From: Spisula solida
Lineage: Eukaryota; Mollusca; Bivalvia; Venerida; Mactridae
Length of the DNA: 64,000 bases
Reading direction: 5' to 3'
Assembly (NCBI GenBank): GCA_947247005.1
Contig: OX365954.1
Coordinates: 2,558,001 to 2,622,000 of the forward strand
Position numbers and translations under genes: made by a program. Shown here in pieces: positions 1 through 11,397 of this stretch. The stretch's first letter is position 1; each line of letters opens with the position of its first letter. The notes beneath the pieces were generated by a model that searched no databases, was not told the origin of the DNA, and worked only from the letters and a program-made list of their open reading frames with translations.

Positions 1-2492
1 AGTACGTTATGGTATCCGGAACTGGCAAATGAAATGGTTTGTACGTATTTAATTGTATATCTCTAATTGTATTTCTATTAATTGTATCGTTTCTATTGCT
101 ATACGGGGGTCAAGCGTTTTGAGAGATGTCTGCATCATGTCGTTCCCATTATTTTGATAATGTCGAAATACTTTGAAGTCATGTTGTTGTTAGTCCAAAA
201 TAATTAGACGTAATCAGCGGATGTAAAGCTACTTTTGACATGAGAAAATCTGCACTACGTCCAAAACCAATTCATTATAAACACGTTGCTTTAAGATCAT
301 ATATATAATAACTATATCATAAGCCATTTACATATGGGAATGTAACCAGTTGCAACAAATTTATTTTAGCTTGTCCAGTGTTTATTCAGCATGGGAAGTT
401 GAGAGTTGGTGCTTCAATTACACTCGATGACAGCGCATAACATGTTTCAACAATTCTATGACTATATGCGTTTTTTTCTTAGATTTCCATTAGCCCTGGG
501 TTTAAATAGTTCTTTTGTGTTCACCTTTGTTCGTATTATTAGTTCTAAACCAGAAAGTAAATTGTTCATGTTTATCTATTTCATTGATTAGTTTTTATAC
601 TGCAATGATATCTGCACTTACCCTCATGGGTACTGTTTTACTAACATTGCGTAAAGGTCACGTAAATGAACGTATACATATTTCTATTATGATATTGCCT
701 AAGTTAGTTTTACATAATGGGTCGCAAATTGTTGCGTGCATTTACGTAAACAAGGGCGTAGCCAGACTTGAAGTTGATGGTAAGGATGGTTGAGATCTTG
801 TATTACATAGAAGAAATTACTTATATTGTAGCCTCCGCGCCGGTATAACCGGTAGGTTATCTATATTGTATCGTAGTGCGGAGGGTTTGGGAGGTATGTC
901 CACTCCCGTACAAGACATTTTTCAAGTATTGAGTAGAAATGATGCAATTTCTTTTTTAATCTTTAGGTCAACTTTTCTCCTAAACTATAGGAGCAAGAAA
1001 TTTCGATCTATTATTTTGAAACTTTAATTGCTACACTTTTTCACCGCCAATAGATCTACATTGTACTTAAATTGTATTGGTTTAATTAATTTTGCCAGTA
1101 AATTAATTCAATCAAGCAAAGAATACGGTGTTTATGTCTGATCTTTGCATCAAGGCTAAACAATAAGGAATGAAATAATGTCCCGTTTGTCTGGAAAAAT
1201 ATATCAATCAAAGTAAAACTTTACTCACATGATGTGAAGCGAACTCATAAGTGCTGTCTTCGACACAATTCGTTCTCATTTGTATTTGTACGTTGTACAC
1301 CGTTGGCACAGTTCTTGAACAGTTGTGTCCATTGCCATTAGTAGTATTCACGCAGTATCTCAGAAAAATTCTTCTTAAAACCATAAAACTTTCATAATTG
1401 TATCAGCGAATAATTATATAAGCAAGTAAATCATGATGATATAGTGTTACATGGTGTTCAAACGTCATGTCAAGAGCTTCGTTACAAGCCCTGGTTATCA
1501 TTGAATTTCAGTGTTCTTGTTTTGCAACATTTGGACCCAACTCTCAAAATATAATGCAGTATGTTGACCCCCATCCTCATACATCAGTGGTTAGTCAAGT
1601 TCCCGGACGAAGAATACTCTGGTGAACGAGAATGGTTGTCCCCTTTGTTGAAAGAAACTGTTAGTTCCCCTTTCAAATGAAACGTTTAAAAATCACGCCT
1701 AATTCGCCTTGATGCGGCCCCTTGCGTAAGTCCCAAAAAGCAGACGAGAACCCTGATTTCTAAGGTTCTTGTTGTACTTTATGCTGAAAGGGCAATAAAT
1801 GAGGTTGCTAAAGACTTGTAAACTGTGTGGTTTAGATATTCGAAATCTTAGGCAACATTTTCAAGCAATATGGTATATGGAAGATATACCATATAATAGA
1901 TTCCTGCGCGTCGTGACCACTTAAATTTTGAGACCCTAAGCAATTGTTTCCAAATTTTTACTGTTACTGTTGTTCACGCTCATGTGCATGTAGCAACTGA
2001 ACATCTGACCATACTGAATTCAATCGACTGCACGCGAGTAATACACGGACACGTAAATCGATTATCGCGTGAATCGTGTTAACGCCATCATTGGGAAGAG
2101 CAACAATAGAAACGTATTCTCTAATCGGGATTTCCCTTTCATTGTTTAAGTCAAATACCTTTTGTATTCTCTCATTTCATGTTTACATGAAAAAATGAGG
2201 TTTACAAAATGTAACGACATTATCAAGGCTCATAAATATGGTTTTACACACATTAACATACAAATACACAAAAACAACATTGAGTTAGTTACTAATATAT
2301 ATAAATATGTTATTTATATTATAACCAAGTGGGCAGGTATTGTACTAGTATTTGGTTATTTCGCAATTATCTCATCGCGATTGAAAGGAATTTGAATGAC
2401 CAGCGTTACCAATGGAAGTTTTTGTGAGGCACCTCGACCCACTGTTTCAAAAATATGGCCGTATCACTGCTATTTGTTTTGAATATATAATG
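1..2492. other. Non-coding AT-rich stretch
   Basis: I see no supportable gene here. Open frames are short, have no recognisable motifs and are what AT-rich DNA gives by chance. Two small hairpins stand out. One at 1868-1894 is a perfect 11-bp stem (ATATGGTATAT) with a 5-base loop. A weaker one at about 832-884 has 7-bp arms (CCTCCGC / GCGGAGG). Confidence 0.6.
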
Positions 2493-2556
2493 ATCATACT
2501 ATCCTAGCATGACACCGAAAAAAGTGGAGCGCGCTGTTCGTGGACATCTCTTGTTA
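2493..2556 (-). repeat. Terminal fragment of tandem-core element (family T)
   Basis: On the minus strand this reads like the start of the elements at 8078-8453 and 44972-46133. It carries the AACAAGAG-type terminus, a CAGCGCGCTCCACT stretch and GCTAGGATAGTA. Only the end is present. The tandem core and the other terminus are missing, so it is a truncated or recombined copy. Confidence 0.65.
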
Positions 2557-2620
2557 TGCCCCCATATCAATATATCGGGAGGCATAATTATAGTGATAGG
2601 TATGTCTGTCTGTACGAGGT
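2554..2620. repeat. Fragment of a hairpin-ended repeat
   Basis: ATGCCCCCATAT and a nearby GGGAGGCAT form a short imperfect hairpin, followed by a GTCTGTCTGT stretch. This layout (hairpin terminus, then a GTCTGTCCGT-like microsatellite) resembles the repeat fragment at about 62320. It abuts the family T fragment and may have inserted into or beside it. Confidence 0.4.
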
Positions 2621-3287
2621 AAACCCAAATCGACCGTTTCGTGTAACATCAATATGGCTAGCTACAAAGCTTTCATAATTGCAACACTACGACACCATAA
2701 ATGTGTCGGTGCTGTCGCCTTGCATCTGTCGTATATTTTCATTTTCGTGGCGAAATGTTTTCGCATTGTTACATTTTCGCATTTTCGCTTTGTTGTAGCG
2801 AAAAAGCCAAACTACGACATGGCATAAATCAGCCACCGAACTATGGCAAATGTAATAGAAAACAAAAACGAAAGTCAAACATTTATATTTTATTTAATTT
2901 TATATTATGAAATAAAGAACTAGAAAACGGTGCATAATGAACTTTAACCTTTCCTGATTATACTGTATATTGGGCTAGATTCGCGTGGTCTATATCGCAC
3001 TTGCAAACGTGCTTTATTTTCACGTATATTCATCTAATTTTGGCAGACGTTAACTTTTACCATGTAACTTGAATGAAATTTTATAATTATGGTTTTAATG
3101 TGTTCTAATAAGGCTATCGCAATAATTGTTTTCCATTTTTCCATTTCGCGATGATTTCATGTTCCCGCTAAAGTAGCGAAAATCTCCGAATATACAGTAG
3201 ATCTAGCTTTAACAGTTAAAATAGTACATGCGCAACTTCCGTAGATAAACGAATTATTATTTGGTATCAATGGATTATGATGATTTT

Positions 3288-3345
3288 CAGTGAAAATAAC
3301 AGTGAAAATAACAGTGAAATTACCACTTTGTTATTTTCACTGTTT
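3288..3345. repeat. Inverted and direct repeat of CAGTGAAAATAA
   Basis: AACAGTGAAA occurs as direct copies (about 12 bases apart), and TTATTTTCACTGTT follows as the inverted copy. The stretch can fold into a hairpin. It lies about 190 bp before the larger hairpin at 3531-3680 and may belong to the same mobile element. Confidence 0.5.
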
Positions 3346-3530
3346 TAGAAGCTGGTTCCAGTATCATACAGAAAAAGAAACGTAACGTCAACGACACCGG
3401 GCTTCAAAATATGCGTTACGTCATCATGACGTCATCATTTTCACGTCGTGACGTTCCAATTTCGACGTGATTTTTTCCAATTACGGCACATTTAAGAGAA
3501 ATTGAAGCATAATTTATAATAAACAGAAAA

Positions 3531-3680
3531 TTTGTTGATTTTTGGTGTAAGATCAATTTTATTTCACTCGTGATCACAGAAAACTACATTTTCACTCGTG
3601 GCTACGCCACTCGTGAAAATATAGATTGTCTGTGATCACTCGGTGAAATAAAATTCGATCTTACTCCAAAATCAACAAAT
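3531..3680. repeat. 150-bp imperfect palindrome (foldback element)
   Basis: The left arm starts TTTGTTGATTTTTGG and the right arm ends CCAAAATCAACAAAT. The arms stay complementary through GTAAGATC, TTTTATTTCAC and GTGATCACAG up to a centre at GTGGCTACGCCAC. The whole segment could fold into one long hairpin, typical of foldback-type MITEs. It has no coding content. Confidence 0.75.
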
Positions 3681-4119
3681 ATCCTCTATGTAATACAGAT
3701 TCCGTGATGTAGGGAACCATAAGGCCAGAGATTTTTTTAATGTTTTGTTAGAGCTCCGACTTTGGTGAACAATAAGTTTGGAGGAGGAGGGAAAAATCAA
3801 AATAAAAACTCCAAATTATAGCTACCACACTGTTGGTGGGATGTACTATATAAGTCAATGATGGTCCAATTTGAGCCGTGTTCGTTTTCAAGAAAATGGC
3901 TAATTTATCTAAAGACTAGTACCCTGCATTGAATCACTTATAATACCAGCTTATCATTAGCAAAAAATCGGGCAGTATGGTCTGAGTAACGAAAAAAAAA
4001 AGATTCTGGCCTTAGTTGACGTCAACCCGAACATGAAAAGTATAATTATTATGTATAAAAACTTTCTGACGCTGTCCATGTAGATTCTAATCCATTATCG
4101 CTTTTGAATAGTCAATAAT

Positions 4120-4510
4120 AAATACAGGAAATGACGTCACGTTCAACTAAACACCTCCAACATTACACAGGTATACTAGATCTATACATATGCGCAAACC
4201 GTTTGAGATACAAGAGATAACGTCACTTTGAACCAAACACAAATCACGTGACCCATGCACAAGATAAAATGACATAAACACGTGGCATATACATGAAATG
4301 ACGTTATATCAAACCAAACACGGACTATGTGACGTATATATGAGATGACGTCACTTTGAACCAAACACAAATCACGCGACCCATACACGAGATGAAATGA
4401 CATTAACAATGACTTATGCAATATAATAACGTCACTTCACTTTAAACTAAACATTAACATATCATGTGACATAAACATGAGATGACGACACTTTAAACCA
4501 AACAGTCAAT
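4120..4510. repeat. TGACGTCA-containing diverged tandem array
   Basis: Diverged units contain GATGACGTCACTTT followed by a CCAAACAC-like block and an ATCACGTGAC-like block. The best-preserved pair starts near 4211 and 4345 (134 bp apart). The array holds several TGACGT and CACGTG-type cores. Open frames across it are by-products of the repetition. I infer no regulatory role from the motifs alone. Confidence 0.65.
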
Positions 4511-4520
4511 GACCGGTGTT

Positions 4521-4731
4521 CATGATTTTTGAGAAAACAAGAAAAAACTGTCTGAAAAATATTCTTTACTTATGGAAAAACAAGTTCAGTTTGGTCAATA
4601 TGACCACTTTTGATTTTCATGTAAAAAGGGTCATAAGAAGCGACTTGAGATGCAGATTTCAAATATGCATGGGTCTTATAAGGTCGTAGGTAGTACTTAC
4701 CACCTTCTAATTCTAAGCAAGCGATATATAT
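4521..4731 (+). mobile_element. MITE family A, copy 1 (truncated at left end)
   Basis: This matches the copies at 10713, 36024 and 42878. It shares GAGAAAACAAG, CTTTACTTATGGAAAA, the GTTTGGTCAA block, the CATAAGAAGCG-like block and the right terminus CTAATTCTAAGCAAGCGATA. The left terminus present in other copies is absent here. It is a short non-coding inverted-repeat element. Confidence 0.75.
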
Positions 4732-5347
4732 TACTACAGAGGATGTGAGCTGATTTTGATAAAGAACGATCAGTTTATAGTTTACATATATTACATACAT
4801 TTTATTTAATCTCAGTATTTCATAATAAAATCTGAAAAAAATATCCAAAATGAATCATCAACATACATTTTGTTCTTAAGGTTTTTGAGACCAGAGTAAA
4901 TAATATCTATTTGTTCATGAAACTCTGATAACCTGAGAAATATTTTATATCGAAAGGAAGGAAGCAAAATATCCAACCCGTAACCAGTAACAATCGCAAT
5001 TATCAAGTTGTTGAAAATAAAAATAAGAGCATTCCACCGCGTATAAACCAAATCACTGTATGAATTATTCGCAGACTATACAATTCAACTTGTATGGCTT
5101 ATTGTGAAGCCGGAAGTTGACTCGTTTATACACTGTGCATTCATTTAAATAGATGAAACATAGCAATACATTTAGAACGGCCTAACACTTAAACATATGG
5201 CAAATTTGTTCAATGAAACTTAATCATGCACTCGACATTATCATATAGAAATAAAATTTGAGTTAATAAATAACAGTTTACAACAAGTATTGCTGAATAC
5301 ATTTACAATGTAACAATAAAACATAATCACCGGTCGTTATACTCGAA
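4732..5347. other. Non-coding AT-rich stretch
   Basis: No gene, RNA or organised repeat was recognised between the two MITEs. The open frames on the minus strand overlap the MITE end and have no recognisable motifs. Confidence 0.5.
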
Positions 5348-5573
5348 TAAAGCCTAGGTCCCGCTGAACATTTTTGCCTTGGCGATGTACTCCCGATGGA
5401 AATAAATGAGCTATGAGGACATCGGGAACAGGTTCCTCGCGGTCTAGGGGAAGCTTCGGGGAAGTTATGAGACAGTTTGTTGTATCGGAAGGAATTGTGA
5501 TGAAACGGGTGGTTTCGGAAGAAATCGGGAGAATATCGCCGATGTGGAATTCCTCAGTTGTACCTAGGCTTTA
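5348..5573 (+). mobile_element. MITE family B, copy 1 (TAAAGCCTAGGT termini)
   Basis: It starts TAAAGCCTAGGT and ends ACCTAGGCTTTA, so the ends are exact inverted repeats and include a TA that may be the target duplication. Internal blocks GGCGATGTACTCCC, GGACATCGGGAACAGGTTC and GAATTGTGATGA recur in inverted orientation at 12834-13037. It is 226 bp with no coding frame. The layout fits a non-autonomous TA-targeting element of Tc1/mariner type, which I infer only from the ends. Confidence 0.8.
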
Positions 5574-8077
5574 ACAAGCATCTCGGGACAAAAATAAAAC
5601 ATAAATATGGTTTGTTTCCCTTTCTCAGCCCTGGCCAATTAGGTCTGTGTAGGTAGGTAGAAAGGTAAAGATAATGGAAATATAGTTTTTTGATATTCTA
5701 TTGTCAATCATTTATGTTTTGCCTATGCACTTTACTAGTTCTTCTATTTTGATTGATACTAATTTTGAATACATAGTAACGTTTTAACGTCGTGTATGGT
5801 GACCTGTGAGGGTCGGTGCATGTCGGAAGGAATAAGAAGACATTATGCCTTTTATAAGCGTCTCTTTGCTTCATACTCAAAGGATTCGCACTTCGTTCTT
5901 TCGTACCCGACTTTTTTTGGAGGAACAAACATATTTTCGTTACAGGACTATTTACTCGGGTAGGTAAGAAAGGGGAAACAAACAGTATTTTATTATGAAC
6001 ATATTATACATGTACTCTGAATATGAGTACAATTGGTTCCCGTCTCATCATGTACATGTAAGTATCGTAATTGTACGACGGAAAGTAGACATGGAACCAG
6101 CCAAACTAGATAATTATGAGTATAGTTATAAATAGCTGTAAGATCTCAGACGATTCTATATGCGAATAAAAGGAACAGTTTTACACGTGAGAATTATTTT
6201 TTAAAAAAACACCAAGGATACCTCTATGAGAAACAATAATAAAGTATTAAACTGGCCAGGACCAGTACGAAATAGTTCGAAATAATTTATAATTTACCAA
6301 AATGTACGTCTAATACATCTACATTTTTGAATATTTATTGTGTTATAGCACCATTTGTCAACATTGCTCCGTCATTATACGTCAGAGTTACCTCACCATG
6401 TTCATTAAATTCATGATTAACTAATTACTACTTAAAGCCACATTATGCCTTAAACGGCTATTTAAAAAGCAATAGCTTGGTTACCTATTAGAAGAGCCAT
6501 GGATGTTAAGCACTTTAGTTGAGTCCTAAAGGTGGAAAACACAATAAGGTGGAAGAAAACGAAACACAACCTCCAGTTGGTTTGTTTACAAAATAATGAA
6601 TTGTGAACAAAAATGCACAATTTATAATCTAAGGGAAGGGGCTCTTGAAAAATTAGTATTTTCGATTTTGGCATACTATTTCGACAGATACAGTTAACAT
6701 TCTGTCGTCAGTTATTGGTCATTTGTTAATATATCATAATTCCTTGTAACTAGTCTATTTACTTAAAAGGTCTTGGGAGAGATTATGTGGCTTTAAAGAA
6801 CACACTGTCTTAACCAACCAAATGATTCAGTCCTGATTTGCCATTTCGTAATTAAACAGTCACATTGCTTTAAGCTGAACTATTTAACGAATCCCTATAT
6901 CACTGTGGGGAACCCACGTGACACGTGCAAATGTTCGGAGCCAATTTTGTCAACAAACCGACTCGATTCAGGTAACATATTTGCTTGTAGCTTCTTTAAT
7001 GATTGACCAATCTTTATAAATAAAGAGGAGTGCCTTCCCCGTTCCTTTCAAAAGTCAGTCATGAACGCTCCTACAGAGGTAACTATCGTGTGTCATTTTG
7101 CAACGGCGCATTTCGTTAACCGCAAAATGCTATGCTACGGTTAGGAGCAATTGACTTAAACATGTCCATAATACAATACCGCGTCATTTAAAGTTACAAT
7201 TTAATAGCGATATTGTGGGTCGCAAAAATTTAAGACTTAAGATCTAGTACAAAAATGTTAAGATTTAAAGTCACGGGGTTCCTTCGTTATCAGCGTAGAG
7301 TTTTTAGTTGATTATCCGGCTTCATAAATCAGCAATACATGTATACTAATACTGACTTGTTTATCTTGATACGAACCTCAAAACCAAATATTTATCTAAA
7401 GCTGGACCTTATATCAACATACAGTAATCACAAAATTAACATTCAGAAATGTATTATAGTATATGGACCAGAAAGTGACATCGCTGCTTTCTTTTCATAG
7501 TAATATTCTTTTGTATTCCATACTAGTAAATTGTTTAAAGTTTTGTTTTGATTTTATGTAATATTTTAATATAAAAATGTTATATTAATGAAAATGAGTC
7601 GGGCGCCAATCTAAGTCAAAGAGCTCTGTGAGATAGGCTATGGTTCATGAAAAAAGATAAAATAATCAATAACCTAAGATTAATTACAGTAATTAATTAG
7701 GCCTAAAATATTGTTTAAACCCGGTAACCCATAATACATGTACCCCATTATGCAGGGTTGGTAGTTGGAAAATGCTTTATAGAGTACTTCAAATAATATA
7801 AACAATAAAGTGAAAAAATATTGGAAAAAAGGCTATAACATTTTTTTTGGTTTGCGACAGATTTTAGGCAGGTGAGAATACAAGGGGAAACACAGATCAT
7901 AATAAATGTATTCAGTCCGGAACTGCAAACGTCTAGACATAACATAATTTGTTAGCATTTGTTAGAAAACAATTGAAAACAGTTAAACATGAGTTTGATG
8001 TCATCGTAATAGTTAGGAAAGAAACACATATTATTAACCAATGTTATGAATTAAATCTAATTTCGAGCTGTTTGCAT
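5574..8077. other. Non-coding stretch
   Basis: I found no supportable gene, RNA or clear repeat over these 2.5 kb. A weak inverted pair around TGGTTCCCGTCT and its approximate complement occurs near 6033-6103. Short open frames are not convincing. Confidence 0.5.
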
Positions 8078-8453
8078 TACGTTTTTAGTTCCACTGTTCA
8101 AAGAATAAGCTACTAGTATTGCAGTCACCCGGGCGTCAGCGTAATGCTGATGTTAAAGTTTAGATACAGGTTTTTTAACCTCTTATATTTTTAAAGTCCC
8201 TTGACATATTGCTTTGATACTTTGCATACTTGTTCATCATCATGACCCCAATACATACATAGAAGGTAACACTGCCAAGTAATTTGTTCAAATCATCAGC
8301 CATATTTTACTTAGAAGCCCCAACCTCTACACAGAAGAGGGTAATGCTGCAGCTATGAAGCATTTTGGTTTCAATATACAATGTATAATGAATATACTAT
8401 CCTAGCAGTGCACTGAAAATAGTGGAGCGTACTGTTCGTGGACAACTCTTGTT
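8078..8453 (-). mobile_element. Tandem-core element family T, short copy (about one core unit)
   Basis: On the minus strand it begins AACAAGAGTTGTCC and GTGGAGC-like sequence, and passes GCTAGGATAGTA. It then carries a single core unit (GGGGTCATGATG-like, AAGTATGCAAAGTATCAAAG, CCTGTATCTAAACTTTAACAT). It ends with GACTGCAATAC and an AACAGTGGAACTAAAAA-like terminus. The copy at 44972-46133 has the same ends but several core units. It is non-coding, and no transposase is visible. Confidence 0.75.
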
Positions 8454-8620
8454 TGATATCTGCTGTTTCAGTTGGTATTATATTTACTTTGTGGTTCAGG
8501 CAGGTTAGACTGTACGTATATCAAACTTCAGTATATATTAAATTGCAGAGAAATGGAGAGAAAGTCAGACCATATAGCTATAATACGCCCAAACATTTGA
8601 CAGGTCCTTAGCATAGCTGC

Positions 8621-8730
8621 CTCCATAACCACGTGACCAAACCTCCATTACCATGTGACCAAACCTCCATAACCATGTGACCAAACCTCCATAACCACGT
8701 GACCAAACCTCCATAACCACGTGACCAAAT
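8621..8730. repeat. 22-bp minisatellite, five units, with E-box-like sites
   Basis: Five consecutive 22-bp units read CTCCATAACCACGTGACCAA plus AC. Three units contain CACGTG and two contain CATGTG. The array lies just beyond the poly(A) signal of the GT31 gene. A short minus-strand frame across it is a by-product. Any binding by bHLH-type factors is inference. Confidence 0.85.
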
Positions 8731-8807
8731 CTCAACAATTTTTTGGCACTTTATTTGATTATCTAGAAATCTATAACATGTTTTCGTTATCAACTCAGAG
8801 TTAACTA

Positions 8808-8813
8808 TTTATT
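8808..8813 (-). terminator. Candidate poly(A) signal AATAAA for the GT31 gene
   Basis: TTTATT on the plus strand is AATAAA on the minus strand, about 205 bases after the GT31 stop codon. It is the nearest canonical signal I noticed downstream. The motif is common in AT-rich DNA, so use is inferred. Confidence 0.4.
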
Positions 8814-9016
8814 TCTATAATGGAAAGTTATGTATAGGCCCTATGTTTCCACCATTATTGGATTTAAAACTACAAAAAATCTTTCTCAATCTGAAATGCT
8901 GTCGATAGTGGTGGCAGAGGATACTTTCAATAACAATGGGAAGTAATTGCTGCGGAGTCTGGTTGCTATGCTATGGTATTAAAGTATGGACAAAATAAAC
9001 TATAATAGGGTTCTTA

Positions 9017-10141
9017 TCAGCTAGTTACATTCAGTTTGTTTGGAGGTGTCCATGTAAAGCAATCATTGCACGAATCGTTCGTGTTCTTTTCCAACGTGTT
9101 CCACATTTTGTATATATCCACTAATTTATGCACGTGGAAAAACTTCAATTCATGTTTGACGTCACTTTTGAACTTTTCTAACGCAGCCCGAGCATTTAAC
9201 ATATAATTCTCATTTAAACGTTTGTGTTCAATTCCAATACGTTTCACTAATAATCCTGTCACATAAAAGTCATCTACCCAGAAAAATTTGGTTTGCAATG
9301 ATGCCCAGTACATACGCTGAACGACGTCCTTCGTCATAATGAAAACGGAACCAGAACAATATGGCGGGAAATAGTCTTCGGGAAATTCGTCCTTAGAAAT
9401 ATACCATTTACTGGATTTATCTCTGATCACTTTCATACGTAACCATTGGTTACACATGATTATATTTCTAGTCCCATAATCCTTAACTTGTGTAGAGTTG
9501 AGTTGATTCATTAGCGCGTGTATATCTATTAGAATATCATCGTCAGACTTAATGACGTATTTGACGTCACTACAATACTTTGACACCCATTTTAATCCAG
9601 CTATTGCTTTGTACGTCAAATTACGATAAGAATCCTGAAATTCCTCGATCACAAGGTCACCGTATGTATTACTTTCTAACTTAACGGTGTTCATAACCCG
9701 TTTGTCATCCACGAGCCCCATAATGAACACAACGCGCATATTATATTTCGTACACACTGATTTCGCACCCCATGTATGTCGTACCATCTGACGTTTCTTG
9801 TGATTTTTTGGGGCAGAATGAACGTAAACTATGAAATCCGGATTAGAAGTTCCACAGAATGTCGATGGGTTGATAATGTATTTGTAGTCATGTGGGTTTA
9901 CCGGCGGAGCAGCGGTGGTTTGTCTAACAAACGGCCGACCCGTTCCGTTAACCAATCCACCCAGTGTGTCACTATTTGCATTGTCAGCGTCGATTTCCCT
10001 GATGGCGTCATTGACATAGTCTTGTAAATAGGAGAGCGGCTTGTGGTTAACTTTATCGTCGAGTTGTAGGAGTACCATGATGATAGACACTGATATACAT
10101 ACCGCAATAAGACGATAGAATAATGTAACCCTTGGAAACAT
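9017..10141 (-). CDS. Beta-1,3-galactosyltransferase family protein (GT31), intronless
   Basis: This is a 374-residue type II Golgi membrane protein. Residues about 9-26 form the single hydrophobic signal anchor after a short basic N-terminus. A stem with low similarity runs to about 85, followed by a GT31 catalytic domain. Visible family motifs are RQMVRHTW (117-124), FIMGL (139-143), the GDLVIEEFQDSYRNLTYK block (161-178), SDDD (199-202, the expected metal and UDP-sugar binding motif), PPYCSGSVFIMT (259-270) and WVDDFYVTG (288-296). N-glycosylation sequons lie at N65, N174, N215, N355 and N371. The length fits the family. Enzymes of this family add galactose or N-acetylglucosamine in beta-1,3 linkage to glycans, and the exact donor and acceptor cannot be read from sequence. 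The frame is uninterrupted, ends in tandem TGA TAA stops and uses the first in-frame ATG. Lack of introns in the coding region is common in this family. Confidence 0.96.
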   Translation of the reverse strand: MFPRVTLFYRLIAVCISVSIIMVLLQLDDKVNHKPLSYLQDYVNDAIREIDADNANSDTLGGLVNGTGRPFVRQTTAAPPVNPHDYKYIINPSTFCGTSNPDFIVYVHSAPKNHKKRQMVRHTWGAKSVCTKYNMRVVFIMGLVDDKRVMNTVKLESNTYGDLVIEEFQDSYRNLTYKAIAGLKWVSKYCSDVKYVIKSDDDILIDIHALMNQLNSTQVKDYGTRNIIMCNQWLRMKVIRDKSSKWYISKDEFPEDYFPPYCSGSVFIMTKDVVQRMYWASLQTKFFWVDDFYVTGLLVKRIGIEHKRLNENYMLNARAALEKFKSDVKHELKFFHVHKLVDIYKMWNTLEKNTNDSCNDCFTWTPPNKLNVTS

Positions 10142-10169
10142 TATACAACAAACAAGCTACAAGGCACAT
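10053..10169 (-). promoter_or_regulatory. Overlapping upstream ORF (38 codons) in GT31 leader
   Basis: An ATG at 10169-10167, 28 bases before the GT31 start and in a different frame, opens 38 codons that run past the GT31 ATG and stop at TAA (10055-10053). If the transcript includes this ATG, ribosomes starting here would miss the main start. Repression of translation is inferred from the layout only. Confidence 0.5.
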
Positions 10170-10172
10170 CCC

Positions 10173-10190
10173 CTATGACGTCATTCTCAT
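10173..10190 (-). promoter_or_regulatory. Minimal upstream ORF (5 codons) in GT31 leader
   Basis: ATGAGAATGACGTCATAG encodes five codons plus a stop, upstream of the overlapping upstream ORF. Its use depends on where transcription starts and on whether the candidate acceptor at about 10233 is real. Confidence 0.45.
10176..10183. promoter_or_regulatory. Perfect CRE palindrome TGACGTCA
   Basis: TGACGTCA lies 35 bp upstream of the GT31 start codon. It matches the known CREB/ATF binding core. The motif occurs many times elsewhere in this window, also inside repeats, so a regulatory role is only a possibility. Confidence 0.35.
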
Positions 10191-10230
10191 CGTCTTGTGT
10201 GTCTGTGAAACATGGACTCAGACAAATATC

Positions 10231-10250
10231 ACCTATAATAAAAAAATCAT
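10231..10250 (-). other. Candidate 3' splice site in GT31 5' leader
   Basis: On the minus strand a T-rich run (TTTTTTTATTATAG) precedes GTGATATTTG, about 92 bases upstream of the start codon. It could be the acceptor of an intron in the 5' UTR, which is common in GT31 genes with an intact coding exon. No donor can be assigned. Confidence 0.3.
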
Positions 10251-10354
10251 AATAATATGCATTCACCGTCAATCACATTTGTAAGCCTAACAATTATACG
10301 CCTTTTTTTGATACAATGCCATGATCGTCAATGATGTACGTAATATGTAATCAC

Positions 10355-10620
10355 GAGAATGGCACAGTGGTCGAGTGATTAACGATCTCGACTGCCAATC
10401 TCGAGGTCCGTGGTTCGAATCTTGGCAAGGGGCACTGGGAATTTCAGAAACGCCTTTTTAGTGTTTCCCCCACTGAAGATGAACTGGCTGGTTAGCCAGA
10501 GGTAGCCACACGTGTATATGTGCAATAAAACTGGACACGTCAAAGAACCAATGTATTTGTTTGGAAGGAGGTAGTGTACTCAACTCCCGGATTCCTTATA
10601 TCATATCACTGTCTCTTCCA
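10355..10620 (+). mobile_element. tRNA-derived SINE-like element
   Basis: The head resembles a tRNA of the serine type. GGCACAGTGGTCGAGTGATT gives an A-box-like block, and GTGGTTCGAATCTTGGCA gives a B-box-like block about 50 bases later. It lacks a matching 3' acceptor strand, so it is not a functional tRNA. The body continues with CTGGCTGGTTAGCCAG and CACGTCAAAGAACC. The last motif resembles CACGTAAAAGAACC in the repeat at 46205-46405. The right end is uncertain. Confidence 0.7.
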
Positions 10621-10712
10621 CTTGCTTACCATTCAGTAAAACACAGGACACCATTGGAACTAAGAACTTGCATTTTAATGGGTTATCCTTGACCGAAAGG
10701 TTTAAATAATCA

Positions 10713-10912
10713 CATATCGCTGGCTTAGAATTAGGTCTTAAGTACAAAATCAATAGTTTGAGAAAGCAAGAAAAACTGTCTGAAAACTACCCTTACTTAT
10801 GGAAAAACAAACTTTTTAAACTTCAGTTTTGTCAACATGACCGATTTTCATGAAAATAGGCTCATATAAAGCGCCATGAGACGACCTTCTTATTCTAAGC
10901 CAGCGATATATA
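10713..10912 (+). mobile_element. MITE family A, copy 2
   Basis: The left terminus ATATCGCTGGCTTAGAATTA and the right terminus TATTCTAAGCCAGCGATATA are inverted repeats. The interior has AGTACAAAATCAATA, GAAAACTACCCTTACTTATG and GAAAATAGGCTCAT, as in the other copies. It is about 200 bp and shorter than copies 3 and 4 through internal deletion. It has no coding frame. Confidence 0.85.
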
Positions 10913-11397
10913 CAAACAAGTGGACGATACAAAATGATACTAATAATATCGTACCGTAATTTGAATAACCGAGAAAAATGTATTGCACGAATTAACAAAC
11001 AGGCACAAGGAACAGAATATAACGTTTAACTTCAATTAAACCATTTTTATCACATACTAAATATGTTATGCAATAATCTCATGCTTCTAGCTTGTCTCAA
11101 TCATTTCCTCGTACAACTTTATGACCAACAAACATACACGGAATATTGTATGTTCAGTTACTCAATTAAGCAAGGTAAGTTATAAATATCAGTAGAAATG
11201 CTTGTTTTGATGGATACAGTTTTACCAACAGAACTTTTATAATCTGTTTTTTTTTGTCCATTTCTTGGTCAACGTCACCTCGATATTATGTTAGCCGTAC
11301 ACAGAAACCTTATACTTTATAACATTATTCTGACATTCAGCCTACCAGCCATACACCAGCCCCAAGCGTGTGAGCTATATCAGTGCCATTTTAACGA

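Noticed and set aside
10355..10440. Functional tRNA gene
   Set aside because: A and B boxes are present, but the acceptor arm does not pair and a SINE-like body follows directly.
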